Made by a program: the position numbers and the translations under genes. Positions 34,046-43,371 of a stretch of DNA of 64,000 nt are shown here, one piece after another. The notes under the pieces are model-generated. The model was not told where the DNA came from and made no database searches. It worked only from the letters and a program-made list of their open reading frames with translations. Location of the stretch: contig NZ_PDKN01000011.1 of the NCBI RefSeq assembly GCF_004116335.1, forward strand, positions 1 to 64,000, in the 5' to 3' direction. Each line of letters starts with the position of its first letter. The stretch's first letter is position 1. Origin of the DNA: Candidatus Marinarcus aquaticus (GTDB taxonomy: Bacteria > Campylobacterota > Campylobacteria > Campylobacterales > Arcobacteraceae).

Positions 34046-37000
34046 ATGTCAAACGTAATTAAAATCACAGACAAAAATGGGAATATCCAAGAGTTACAAG
34101 TAGATAAGAACATAGAATTAAGCGTCCAAAGTGGGGACTATGTTTTTATTGATGAACTATTGAATGCTGTACAATTAGAGATTATCAATAACGATAACCT
34201 AAAAGTAGTATTTCCAAATGGTAATGAAGTTGTGTTGAATGATATCGCAAAATTAATCAGCGAGAACCCAACCGGAGAGATAGCACCGCAGTTCAGTGAT
34301 GAAGAGTTAATAAACAGTTTGACAACAAAATTAGAGTTTCTTCAAAATGACCTGTTTGATGAAGGTGCTGTGATTTCAAATTATGCAGAGTTGTTAAATG
34401 CATTGCAAGCAGCAGCCGCTGGTCAAGAAGTGTTAGAAGACGGAAGTGCTGCACCAGAGATTAATATTGGTGATTATAAAGCAAGTGACAATGAGTATGA
34501 GCTGGGTCACTTAAGAACAGCACAAGCCGATTTAAATGATGACTTAGTACCGGGCGAAGCAGCGAATAATGGTACGGGTACAGGTGATGCTGGTACAGAT
34601 GGTACAGGTACAGAGGCAACACCTTTAAATACAGTCGTATCTCTTTCTGCAACAGATACCAATGAAGATGTGGGTGAGATTGTTATCACTGCAACACTTA
34701 CAACTGCAGGTGAAACGGATGTAACTATTACAACAGAGCATGGTGATATTCTTATTCCAGCAGGTGAAACAACAGGTACATTAGTTGTAGATGTACAAGA
34801 CTCTGATGTATATCTTGACCCTCAAACATTCTCTGCTACTGTTTCTGAAGTTTCAGGTGGTAATTTTGACAATGTTGATTTCTCTGATGCGACAACAACT
34901 GCACAAATCACAGATACCATTGATACAACCACCATGACCCTTGAAACAAGTGCCATTAATGAAGACAGTGAAACCGTAACGGTGACTGCAAAACTGGATA
35001 ACCCAGCACAAACAGATATGACAGTAACATTAGAAGATGGAACAGAGATTACGATTGAAGCTGGAAAAACAGAAGGAAGCACGGAAGTTAATTTAGCAGA
35101 GATGAGTGATGTGTATAATGATGATAACGGAAGCTACACAGCAACAGTAGAATCAACCACAGGTGGAAACTTTGAGAAGTTAGATATTTCAGGAGCGACT
35201 GTAACAACAGCCATCACAGATACCATTGATACAACCACCATGACCCTTGAAACAAGTGCCATTAATGAAGACAGTGAAACCGTAACGGTGACTGCAAAAC
35301 TGGATAACCCAGCACAAACAGATATGACAGTAACATTAGAAGATGGAACAGAGATTACGATTGAAGCTGGAAAAACAGAAGGAAGCACGGAAGTTAATTT
35401 AGCAGAGATGAGTGATGTGTATAATGATGATAACGGAAGCTACACAGCAACAGTAGAATCAACCACAGGTGGAAACTTTGAGAAGTTAGATATTTCAGGA
35501 GCGACTGTAACAACAGCCATCACAGATACCATTGATACAACCACCGTAACCATTACGGGAACAGTTACAAGTCCTTCAACCATTGACGTAACCAATATTG
35601 ATTCAGAACCAAATGGGATCAATGTTTATGCTCTTGATTTAAATGGAGACGTTCAAGATTTATCGGTTGTAAAAGGAACCAACCATGATGGTTTTGGTGT
35701 AAATGGAAAAACTTCTGGTTCAGGAGCAAGTTCAGAACTTGGTCATGGTAACAATGGAGTGAGCGAAAAAATTGTTGTAGATTTTGATTCTGAAGTAAAA
35801 AGTTTAGATGTCTCTTTTGCATGGAGAAACAACAGAGAAACCGCAAAAGTAACATTTTTTGATGACGAAGGAAATGAAGTAGGTTCTGCGACAGTTTCTG
35901 GAGGTGGAAACAACAATGAAGCACTTGTAACATATTATGATGAAAATGGTAATGTAACAAAAGTTGAAACTGCACAAGGTGGTTCAGACAAAGTTGACTT
36001 ATCATATAAATTTGAGCCAGGAAATGGACAAACATTCTCTAAAGTAGAGTTCTCAGCACCAGGTTATGATGATGATTATTTAATTAATAAAATCACTTAT
36101 AAAGAAGTCGTTAATTCAGATGTAACGGATGTTATTACAAATAATGGAGAAGTTACATTAGAAATTCAAACGTCAAACCCTCCACAAGCAGGAACAACGG
36201 CAATAGCTGTTGTAGAAGTAGGTGGAAAAGAGTATCATGTACAATTGGATGTGAATGGTCGAGGAACTTTAAATGTTGAAGTTAATGGTGATTCAGACTT
36301 AACAGCAACGGTAAAAGAGATTATTGGTGGAAATTTTGAAGATGTGGATACTTCAAATGCCAATTGGGATTTAGCATCAGAACTTATTTCATTAGATGAC
36401 AATATTGATGCAGTAGAAGACCAAACCTACTATTTGGATACGACAGACTTTGGAGATGAACAAATAAATGTTTCACAAGTTAAAATTACTGAGTTACCTG
36501 AAAATGGTACACTTTACATGAACAGTGGAAAAATTGTAGAAACTATTGTCACCAATGATGGAAAAGAGATTAATGTTTATGAAAATAAACAACCAATTGC
36601 AGCTGGCACAGTTATAACAATGGCAGATATTGCAGCAGGAAAAGTTTCATTTGAACCAGATTCAAACAGTGATGAAGATGGTAGCTTTAAGTTTCAAGCA
36701 GATGATGGAAATGGAAACTTTAAAAACACAGAACATACCACTACCATTAAAGTAACGGCAGTAGCTGATGCACCAACGTTAGATATGGATATCAGCGATG
36801 CGAATGTTATCGCAGGTGAACCACAAGGGGGATTATTTGATGATTTAACAATTGAAGATGGTCAAAACTTGGATCACAGTTACTATTCAAATCATCATGA
36901 TCAAGATTTGAAAATTGATAATATGAATGCACATACTATTAATTTAAGTCATGGTGATGACAATGTCAGTATCAAATACAGTGTCAATGGAAAATATATT

Positions 37001-38086
37001 GAACTGGGTGGCGGTGATGATAATTTAGTCATAGGTGGAAGTGCTGATAATAGTACAATTTATGCTGGAAGCGGTGATGATAATGTGCAAATCGATGGAA
37101 ATATGGGTTCATATGTGCATTTAGGTTCAGGAGATGACAATATCCAAATTGCATCGGATGCTAATTTTAACAGTGGCGCAAAAATTGATGGAGGTTGGGG
37201 AAAAGATACTCTTTTCTTTACGGGAAATGCATCAAATTATGCCATCGTTGACTTCTGGGGTAATCGACTCTCTTTTGAGGATTATAATGCAGGTGAGTAT
37301 TACACTGGACATGAATATAAAATTTATAAAGTTGATGGTAATGGTACGCTTCAAGGTAATCCACTAAAAGTTGAGAGCATTGAGAAAATTGTATTTGAAG
37401 GTGATATGGCTGATAATGCGCAAGACAGTTATGAATATACAATTGACTTAAATGCACAATTAACAGATACGGATGGCAGTGAAACATTATCGGATATCAC
37501 ATTAACAAATCTTCCAGCAGGAACGGTTTTAAAAGACAGTGATGGCAATGAGCTTACAGCAAATGATGATGGAAGTTATACGGTGCCTGTAGATGAAAAT
37601 GGTGGAGAAGTGAGTGTGACTTTATCAAGTCAAACACAACTTGACGAGAGTGCATTAAAAGAGATTAAAGCAAGTGTGACTTCAACAGAAGAGAATGGAG
37701 GCGATACCGAAACGGTTTCTGCAACTGACGACTCTTTTATCATTGAAGAAGATACTGTACTTGACTTTGATTCATTATCACAAGATCAATTGCCACAAGC
37801 ATCTACACTTGAACTTGGTAATGGTGCACAAACACTTGAAAATGTTGAATATCAAGATATTCTAAGCATGGCAAGTACCGATGAGAATTCTGAAAAAATC
37901 TTCAAAATTCTTGGTGACAGTGAAGATACTGTTAACCTCAAAGATGGTGAAGGAGACAACAAATGGACGAAATCTGAAGAGCAGTTTACTGATGAAGATG
38001 GTGAAACATTTGATGTCTATACCAACCAAGATCTTACCGTATTTATTGACAGTGATGCAGATACAAATATCACTGGAGGTATTTAA
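34046..38086 (+). CDS. Large repetitive type I-secreted adhesin (LapA/RTX-like)
   Basis: 1346 residues, acidic, no N-terminal signal. Residues 1-125 look like a retention module (VIKITDKNGNIQELQVD, LKVVFPNGNEVVLND). A Gly/Thr linker at about 177-195 is followed by Ig/Calx-beta-like domains, two of them identical 102-residue copies. Then come a cadherin-like domain (about 795-910, VEDQTYYLD, DGSFKFQADDGNG), RTX-like nonapeptides (GGGDDNLVI, GSGDDNVQI, GSGDDNIQI) and a typical T1SS C-terminal tail (ILGDSEDTVNL, DGETFDVYTNQDLTVFID). It is probably held at or released from the cell surface. The secretion genes are not nearby. Confidence 0.85.
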   Translation: MSNVIKITDKNGNIQELQVDKNIELSVQSGDYVFIDELLNAVQLEIINNDNLKVVFPNGNEVVLNDIAKLISENPTGEIAPQFSDEELINSLTTKLEFLQNDLFDEGAVISNYAELLNALQAAAAGQEVLEDGSAAPEINIGDYKASDNEYELGHLRTAQADLNDDLVPGEAANNGTGTGDAGTDGTGTEATPLNTVVSLSATDTNEDVGEIVITATLTTAGETDVTITTEHGDILIPAGETTGTLVVDVQDSDVYLDPQTFSATVSEVSGGNFDNVDFSDATTTAQITDTIDTTTMTLETSAINEDSETVTVTAKLDNPAQTDMTVTLEDGTEITIEAGKTEGSTEVNLAEMSDVYNDDNGSYTATVESTTGGNFEKLDISGATVTTAITDTIDTTTMTLETSAINEDSETVTVTAKLDNPAQTDMTVTLEDGTEITIEAGKTEGSTEVNLAEMSDVYNDDNGSYTATVESTTGGNFEKLDISGATVTTAITDTIDTTTVTITGTVTSPSTIDVTNIDSEPNGINVYALDLNGDVQDLSVVKGTNHDGFGVNGKTSGSGASSELGHGNNGVSEKIVVDFDSEVKSLDVSFAWRNNRETAKVTFFDDEGNEVGSATVSGGGNNNEALVTYYDENGNVTKVETAQGGSDKVDLSYKFEPGNGQTFSKVEFSAPGYDDDYLINKITYKEVVNSDVTDVITNNGEVTLEIQTSNPPQAGTTAIAVVEVGGKEYHVQLDVNGRGTLNVEVNGDSDLTATVKEIIGGNFEDVDTSNANWDLASELISLDDNIDAVEDQTYYLDTTDFGDEQINVSQVKITELPENGTLYMNSGKIVETIVTNDGKEINVYENKQPIAAGTVITMADIAAGKVSFEPDSNSDEDGSFKFQADDGNGNFKNTEHTTTIKVTAVADAPTLDMDISDANVIAGEPQGGLFDDLTIEDGQNLDHSYYSNHHDQDLKIDNMNAHTINLSHGDDNVSIKYSVNGKYIELGGGDDNLVIGGSADNSTIYAGSGDDNVQIDGNMGSYVHLGSGDDNIQIASDANFNSGAKIDGGWGKDTLFFTGNASNYAIVDFWGNRLSFEDYNAGEYYTGHEYKIYKVDGNGTLQGNPLKVESIEKIVFEGDMADNAQDSYEYTIDLNAQLTDTDGSETLSDITLTNLPAGTVLKDSDGNELTANDDGSYTVPVDENGGEVSVTLSSQTQLDESALKEIKASVTSTEENGGDTETVSATDDSFIIEEDTVLDFDSLSQDQLPQASTLELGNGAQTLENVEYQDILSMASTDENSEKIFKILGDSEDTVNLKDGEGDNKWTKSEEQFTDEDGETFDVYTNQDLTVFIDSDADTNITGGI
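34909..35520 (+). repeat. Perfect 2 x 306-bp in-frame tandem repeat
   Basis: The 306-bp unit at 34909-35214 is repeated without visible change at 35215-35520, and the first 27 or so bases recur again before the sequence diverges. The unit encodes one 102-residue Ig-like domain (starts TDTIDTTTMTLE). Such identity points to recent duplication and allows copy-number change by recombination. Confidence 0.93.
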
Positions 38087-38087
38087 T

Positions 38088-38116
38088 AAAAGAGAGGAAC
38101 ACCTCTCTTTTAATTT
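38088..38116 (+). terminator. Rho-independent terminator after the adhesin
   Basis: Perfect 10-bp stem AAAAGAGAGG / CCTCTCTTTT with a 4-nt loop, starting at the adhesin stop codon and followed by AATTTTT. Confidence 0.85.
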
Positions 38117-38143
38117 TTAAGCTGTCCTAAAAAATAATTTGAT

Positions 38144-38149
38144 TATAAT
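38144..38149 (+). promoter_or_regulatory. -10 element of tRNA-Glu
   Basis: TATAAT lies 15 nt before the mature tRNA 5' end, after an A/T-rich tract. It is the only promoter-like sequence between the adhesin terminator and the tRNA. Confidence 0.6.
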
Positions 38150-38164
38150 GGCGACTCTACATTT

Positions 38165-38240
38165 GACCCCGTCGTCTAGAGGCCAAGGACGTCAGGATTT
38201 CCTCCTGAAAACGTATGTTCGAATCATACTGGGGTCGCCA
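38165..38240 (+). tRNA. tRNA-Glu (anticodon TTC)
   Basis: 76 nt including an encoded CCA. Acceptor stem GACCCCG / TGGGGTC, D-arm GTCT...GGAC with AGAGGCC, anticodon stem TCAGG / CCTGA with loop ATTTCCT (anticodon TTC at 34-36), T-arm GTATG TTCGAAT CATAC. All four stems fold. It reads GAA and GAG. Confidence 0.97.
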
Positions 38241-38406
38241 ACTGTTTTGTGATTTTTCTTAAAATTGATTCCCTTTATAAATCTCTTTTTCTTCTGTTCT
38301 AAATAAATATTAAAATATCCGTACAAATCATTTTCATAATATATTTTAAAAAATTATCAAAAAAACTTTTTCGTGATAAAAAAGGAGTAAAATGATATAA
38401 GCGTAA

Positions 38407-38815
38407 CATAGGAAAAAAATAAAACCAAATGTAAGAGCTTATATTGCATATACGGCTGGAAGAATTGTCCTTAACAAAGAGCTTTTTGATATATACGATT
38501 GCACTGAAAAAAAGTATAGCGTTAAATGGTGTGGTTGGTAGTTTTAAAGTAGAAATAGAAGATAAAGAGAATTGTTGTAAACACTTAGGAGATAGCTATA
38601 ACAATAGTTATGAACTCTTTAATGTTACAGGACAACACTTTGTAGAACTCAGTATTTTGGGTCACACTTTTAAAAGGGTATGATTATGGGAGGTTTTTTC
38701 ATTTTCAAGGTGAAGTCAAAAGGAGAAAGTCTCTATTTATGACTATGAGTTCAATCAAGAGTTTGATTATGAGTTTGAAAACAACCATTTAAATAGTTTA
38801 CGGCAAGCTATTTAA
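38407..38815 (+). pseudogene. Frameshifted remnant of a YDY-motif protein gene
   Basis: Protein-like sequence continues through three frames. From 38407 to 38541: IKPNVRAYIAYTAGRIVLNK then ELFDIYDCTEKKYSVKW, with no start codon. In the next frame to 38683: VVGSFKVEIEDKENCCKHLG and more. Then GYDYGRFFHFQGEV in the third frame, and YDYEFNQEFDYEFENN to a stop at 38815 in the second frame. The recurring YDY/YDC pattern across frames suggests one decayed gene rather than separate ORFs. It starts about 170 bp after tRNA-Glu. I do not recognise the family. Confidence 0.5.
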
Positions 38816-38820
38816 ATGGT
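38784..38820. terminator. Bidirectional 13-bp hairpin
   Basis: Perfect stem ACCATTTAAATAG / CTATTTAAATGGT with an 11-nt loop, at the end of the pseudogene and just past the 3' end of the minus-strand small gene at 38827. AT-rich, so possibly a weak terminator for either side. Confidence 0.5.
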
Positions 38821-38826
38821 CATTAA

Positions 38827-38967
38827 TTAAAAGAGTTTGAACTCTTTAAACTTTTTTAAAAATGTTTGTAACGTCTCTTTAAAAGTTTTGTCGTCACAGC
38901 TTTTGTGTTTTTCTTTGTTGTTATCTGATAGTGCATAACGCATCAGTACCATTGTTCTGCATGACAT
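38827..38967 (-). CDS. 46-residue hypothetical protein
   Basis: Starts MSCRTMVLMRYALSDNNKEK and ends with a Lys/Phe-rich amphipathic helix (FLKKFKEFKLF). GGAG sits 7 nt before the ATG, which supports translation. Two cysteines, no TM helix, very basic C-terminus. It lies next to the Lys-rich histone-like gene on the same strand. No family recognised. Confidence 0.5.
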   Translation of the reverse strand: MSCRTMVLMRYALSDNNKEKHKSCDDKTFKETLQTFLKKFKEFKLF

Positions 38968-39014
38968 GATTTACTCCTTTGTAAATAAAGAAGTAGGAAT
39001 CTACTTCTTTTTTG

Positions 39015-39239
39015 TTAAGCTACTTTTTTAACTGCTTTTTTAACTGCTTTTTTAACTGCTTTTTTAGCTACTTTTTTAGCTACTTTTTTCTTCGCTGGTT
39101 TTTTCTTTAATACTAATTTAGTTACTTTTTTAGTTACATCTTTAGAGTCTTTTTTCTTAACATCTTTTTTTGCAACCGCTTTCTTAACTGTCTTTGCAGC
39201 AACTTTTTTTACAACTTTTTTCTTAAGTTCTTTTGCCAT
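39015..39239 (-). CDS. Lysine-rich histone H1-like protein
   Basis: 74 residues, nearly half Lys, built of KKAVKK / KKVAKK repeats, like the C-terminal tails of bacterial H1-like proteins. It probably binds DNA or RNA nonspecifically by charge. The 3' part is a run of near-identical 12-nt units (AAAAAAGCAGTT and variants), prone to length change. GGA lies upstream of the ATG. Divergent from aroB. Confidence 0.72.
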   Translation of the reverse strand: MAKELKKKVVKKVAAKTVKKAVAKKDVKKKDSKDVTKKVTKLVLKKKPAKKKVAKKVAKKAVKKAVKKAVKKVA

Positions 39240-39416
39240 ATTTTGTGTCCTTTTTTGCTATTTTATATTACTAAAAGTAATAAATTATAGAGATTATATG
39301 ATATTTTTGTTATTTTGTCAAGTCTTTGAAAATATAAAGGTATATCAAGATTTAGTAATTTTGCGATATAATATCTACTTATTCAAACAAATTATAAGAT
39401 ATATTGGACCAGATTT

Positions 39417-40457
39417 ATGACCGTAAAGATAGAATTACCCGATAATACGAAATACGATATTAATATTGAGAGTTTAAAACAGATTAAACTTGATACCAAA
39501 GTTGTTGTGGTAACAAACCCAACCATCAGTGCGTTACATTTAGATTATGTGATGCAACACATCCAAGCAAAAGAGGTGAGTGTCGTCACTGTTCCTGATG
39601 GGGAAGAGTATAAAAACATGGAAACCATCGATATGATTTTGACACACTGTTTTGAAAAACGACTGGACAGAAAGTCTGTTTTGATTGCCTTTGGTGGTGG
39701 CGTGATTGGTGACATGACCGGTTTTGCAGCATCAATGTACCAAAGAGGAATTGATTTTATGCAAATTCCTACCACACTGCTTTCGCAAGTGGATGCGAGT
39801 GTGGGTGGAAAAACAGGCGTGAACAATAAGTTTGGTAAAAACCTTATTGGCGCATTTCATCAACCCATTGAAGTCAATATTGATCCATACTTTTTAAGTA
39901 CACTTCCAAAAAGAGAGTTTGCTGCAGGTGTGGCAGAGATTGTTAAGATGGCCGTTACCTTTAATAAAGATTTCTTTGAGTGGTTAGAGCAAAATGATTT
40001 AAACTCTGAAGAGAACATCAAAACGGCCATTGCAAAATCGGTTGAGACAAAAGCATGGGTGGTTTCACAAGATGAAAAAGAAAAAGGTATTCGTGCTGCG
40101 TTGAACTATGGGCACACTTTTGGGCATGTCATTGAAAATGAGACCAAATACAGCACGTATTTGCACGGTGAAGCCGTTGGGATTGGAATGGTCATGGCCA
40201 ATGAATTGGCAGTTAAAGTTGGCATGATGAGCGCACAAGAGGCTCAAAGAATCAAAACGTTGCTTGAAAAGTATGATATCCCAACTGATTATGAAATCAA
40301 AGATGTGGAAGATTTTTATGAACACTTCTTCTTAGATAAAAAATCAATGGATAATAAAATCAAGTTTATTTTGCCAAAACACATCGGGGATTGTGAAATC
40401 ACTGATGCGATTGAAAAAGAGAGAGTCATGGATGTTTTAAAAGGGTTTGCACATTGA
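39417..40457 (+). CDS. aroB: 3-dehydroquinate synthase
   Basis: 346 residues, normal length. NAD-binding and catalytic landmarks: PDGEEYKNMETID near 60, FGGGVIGDMTGFAASMYQRG near 92, PTTLLSQVDASVGGKTGVN near 119 and LNYGHTFGHVIENE near 224 (metal-binding His). Second step of the shikimate pathway. It is first in a run with mscS-like, mtaB and ftsH-like genes, each overlapping the next. Confidence 0.96.
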   Translation: MTVKIELPDNTKYDINIESLKQIKLDTKVVVVTNPTISALHLDYVMQHIQAKEVSVVTVPDGEEYKNMETIDMILTHCFEKRLDRKSVLIAFGGGVIGDMTGFAASMYQRGIDFMQIPTTLLSQVDASVGGKTGVNNKFGKNLIGAFHQPIEVNIDPYFLSTLPKREFAAGVAEIVKMAVTFNKDFFEWLEQNDLNSEENIKTAIAKSVETKAWVVSQDEKEKGIRAALNYGHTFGHVIENETKYSTYLHGEAVGIGMVMANELAVKVGMMSAQEAQRIKTLLEKYDIPTDYEIKDVEDFYEHFFLDKKSMDNKIKFILPKHIGDCEITDAIEKERVMDVLKGFAH

Positions 40458-42106
40458 AAAATTTAATCTTAATGTTTTTATTCTGTTCTCAACTGCTGTT
40501 GGCGCAATCACCTGCAACGGCAACAAATGAAGAAGCAGCAACACAACAAGTTCAAGAGACACTTTCGCAAGAAGAGTTAGATAAACGTGCAAAAATTCAA
40601 GAGCTTAAACTACAGATCAATGAGATACGACTGAAACTTGAAGACAATATTTTACTTAAACGATACAGCAACTATATTGCTTATCGACAAATCTCAGATG
40701 AACTTTTTAGACTTGAAGAGGCATATAAACAGTATGAAACCAAAAAAGGTGAAAAATATAAAGAGTTGGAGTATCAAACCAGCAATAAAATTCGTATTAA
40801 AAAGAATGAGCTTGAACTCATTGCAGAGTATAAAGATTCTCCTATTGGGAATTTGATCAATCCTCCTGAGATTCAAAAAAGTGAACCTGTAACCAATCCT
40901 TTTGGAATTATCAATGCCTATTCTGATATTAAAAAACTTGAAAACAACAAAGTACGTTTTAAAAAGCTGTATGAAGATATTGAAGAGTTGACTGAACTTT
41001 TAGAAAAGAAGATTTTTTTAAATCTTGAATTATATGAGATAGAACCAACGGAGGCACTTCAACTGAGAATCAACTTCTTAATGCAACAAAAGAAAGATTT
41101 TAATATGGTGCTTGAAATTGTATCAACAACCAACAACGTATATTCAAGAAAAATTGAGCAAGTAATTTTAGAAATACAAAGTCAAATCTCAAATCAAGTT
41201 GAGAAATCTGTTAAGATTTTTATGACGGTTTTTGTGCTTTTGATTGCCTCTTTCTTAATCAAATTAACATTGAAACGATACTTCTTCCAAAATGAAAACT
41301 ATTATATGGTCAATAAAATCATCAATTTTGTGATTGTCTTTTTGGTCATCATGGTGGTGTTGTTCTCATACATTGATAACGTTTCATATCTTGTAACCAT
41401 TCTGGGGTTTGCATCAGCGGGTATCGCAATTGCTTTAAAAGATTGGTTTATGTCTATTTTTGGATGGATGGTGATTGTAACATCAGGATCTATTCATGTG
41501 GGAGATAGAATCAAAGTTCAACGAGATGGTATTCAAGCGGTGGGAGATGTTTTAGACATCTCTTTGTTTAAAATCACCATTCGAGAAGATATTACTTTGA
41601 CCTCTTATACAACCAACAGACGTACAGGAAGAATCTTCTTTATTCCAAACAACTATATCTTCTCTGAACTTATTGCAAACTATACGCATGCAGATTTAAG
41701 AACGGTGTGGGATGGAATTGATATTACGATTACGTTTGATTCAAACTATAAAAAAGCGCAACACATTGCAAAAGAGATTTTAAAACAGTACTCAAAAGGG
41801 TATACCGATATTACAAGAAAACAGTTAAGTAAAATGAGAAGCAAATACTCTTTACGTGCAACTGGAGTTGAACCACGTGTCTATACCTTTGTTGAGCCAT
41901 ATGGTATTGTGATTTCATCTTGGTATCTGACCAATTCTTATGCGGCATTGGCTTTAAGAAGTACTATGAGTCCTGAAATATTAGAAGCATTTATGAAAGA
42001 GGATGATATTCATATTGCATACCCTACGCAAAGTATTAATCTTCAATCAACGCCTCGTGAAATGCCTAAAGACCTTCAACAAGAGTCACACTACGGTAAG
42101 GCTTAA
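40454..42106 (+). CDS. MscS-family mechanosensitive channel with long N-terminal coiled coil
   Basis: 550 residues from TTG overlapping the aroB stop (TTGA). Signal peptide MKNLILMFLFCSQLLLA, then a long periplasmic helical region (about 40-245). TM helices at about 250-275 and 285-310, then the MscS pore helix and beta domain (ILGFASAGIAIALKDWF, SGSIHVGDRIKVQRDG, IPNNYIFSELI). Likely an inner-membrane osmotic safety valve. The same order after aroB is, from memory, seen in Helicobacter. Confidence 0.87.
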   Translation: MKNLILMFLFCSQLLLAQSPATATNEEAATQQVQETLSQEELDKRAKIQELKLQINEIRLKLEDNILLKRYSNYIAYRQISDELFRLEEAYKQYETKKGEKYKELEYQTSNKIRIKKNELELIAEYKDSPIGNLINPPEIQKSEPVTNPFGIINAYSDIKKLENNKVRFKKLYEDIEELTELLEKKIFLNLELYEIEPTEALQLRINFLMQQKKDFNMVLEIVSTTNNVYSRKIEQVILEIQSQISNQVEKSVKIFMTVFVLLIASFLIKLTLKRYFFQNENYYMVNKIINFVIVFLVIMVVLFSYIDNVSYLVTILGFASAGIAIALKDWFMSIFGWMVIVTSGSIHVGDRIKVQRDGIQAVGDVLDISLFKITIREDITLTSYTTNRRTGRIFFIPNNYIFSELIANYTHADLRTVWDGIDITITFDSNYKKAQHIAKEILKQYSKGYTDITRKQLSKMRSKYSLRATGVEPRVYTFVEPYGIVISSWYLTNSYAALALRSTMSPEILEAFMKEDDIHIAYPTQSINLQSTPREMPKDLQQESHYGKA

Positions 42107-43371
42107 TGAACTTTTCAAATAATAAACCAAAAGTATACTTCAAGACTTTTGGGTGTCGAACCAATGTGTTTGATACCCAAGTCATGATGAGTAACTTACA
42201 AGATTTTGAAGTCACACAAAATGAACATGAGGCCAATATTGTGGTGATAAACTCTTGTACAGTTACAAACAGTGCAGACAGCACAGCCCGAGGCTATATC
42301 AACAGCTTGAAAAAACTGCCGAATAATCCAAGAGTTATCTTTACGGGGTGTGGGGTTTGGACAAAAGGGGAGAATCTTTTTAAAGAACAAAAGATTGATG
42401 CGCTTTTTGGACACAGTGAAAAAGAGAAAATCAATGATCTGCTTAAAAATGAAGAGCGTTTTTTTGACGCAGGTGATTTAGAACACATTGATGACACTAT
42501 TGTTGAAGAGTTCATTGGTAAAAGCAGGGCGTTTATTAAAATCCAAGAGGGGTGTGATTTCAGATGCTCTTATTGTATCATTCCTCATGTAAGGGGAGAT
42601 GCACGAAGCTATAAAGAGGATAAGATTTTAGAGCAAATCAGGACTTTAGCTTCAAACGGTTTTGGAGAGTTTATTCTTACAGGAACCAACGTTGGAAGCT
42701 ACGGGAAAAAACAGCACACCTCATTGGCCAAACTGCTTAAAAAGATTGGTATGACTAAAGGTGTACGACGCGTTCGTTTAGGAAGTGTTGAACCCATACA
42801 AATTGATGATGAGTTCAAAGAGATTATTCACGAACCTTGGATGGCACGTCATCTGCATATTGCACTGCAACATACCAGCAAACAGATGCTTGAAATCATG
42901 AACAGACGAAACAAAGTCTTGTCTGACTTAGAGCTTTTTGAATTTTTAAGCAATAATGGGTATGCTTTAGGTACAGATTTTATCGTGGGACACCCAGGTG
43001 AGACGGAAACTTTATGGAAAGAGGCCATCGAGAATTTACATAAGTTTCCTTTAACACACGTGCATGCATTTACTTACTCAAAACGAGATGGTACACCAAG
43101 TGCGACAATGAAACCAGAAATAAATGGTGCCATTGCCAAAGAGCGATACAATGAGTTGGTCTCTATTATTGAAGAGAAGAACTTGAAGTTTCGACAAGAC
43201 AAGCAAGTATTGGATGTGTTAATTGAACAAGAAAAAGATGGCAAGCAAATAGGTTTGGATCAATTTTTTAATAAAATCGAAGTCGAAAGTCCTGCTGATT
43301 TAGTAGGAGATTGGATTCAAATAACAAACTACGAAGCAAAGGCAGAGTGTAATGTTGCAAAATTCGAATAA
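42106..43371 (+). CDS. mtaB: tRNA t6A methylthiotransferase MtaB
   Basis: 421 residues. N-terminal UPF0004 domain with VYFKTFGCRTN and INSCTVTN (cluster cysteines), radical-SAM triad CDFRCSYC at C150, C154 and C157, then TGTNVGSYG and LGSVEPIQI. RTN in the first motif and the lack of a clear TRAM domain favour MtaB over MiaB. It converts t6A37 to ms2t6A37 in tRNA. Start overlaps the MscS stop (TAATG); 3' end overlaps the next gene by 20 bp. Confidence 0.88.
   Translation: MNFSNNKPKVYFKTFGCRTNVFDTQVMMSNLQDFEVTQNEHEANIVVINSCTVTNSADSTARGYINSLKKLPNNPRVIFTGCGVWTKGENLFKEQKIDALFGHSEKEKINDLLKNEERFFDAGDLEHIDDTIVEEFIGKSRAFIKIQEGCDFRCSYCIIPHVRGDARSYKEDKILEQIRTLASNGFGEFILTGTNVGSYGKKQHTSLAKLLKKIGMTKGVRRVRLGSVEPIQIDDEFKEIIHEPWMARHLHIALQHTSKQMLEIMNRRNKVLSDLELFEFLSNNGYALGTDFIVGHPGETETLWKEAIENLHKFPLTHVHAFTYSKRDGTPSATMKPEINGAIAKERYNELVSIIEEKNLKFRQDKQVLDVLIEQEKDGKQIGLDQFFNKIEVESPADLVGDWIQITNYEAKAECNVAKFE

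Noticed and set aside
34909-35520. CRISPR-like repeat array
   Set aside because: The repeat is long, coding and without spacers; no CRISPR array was seen anywhere.
34461-37487. Several minus-strand ORFs of 60-138 codons opposite the adhesin
   Set aside because: They mirror the repetitive, low-complexity coding strand and lack ribosome sites; they are shadows.
38444-38683. 79-codon ORF starting with TTG after tRNA-Glu
   Set aside because: Its protein-like part continues sequence from another frame and it has no ribosome site; better read as part of a decayed gene.
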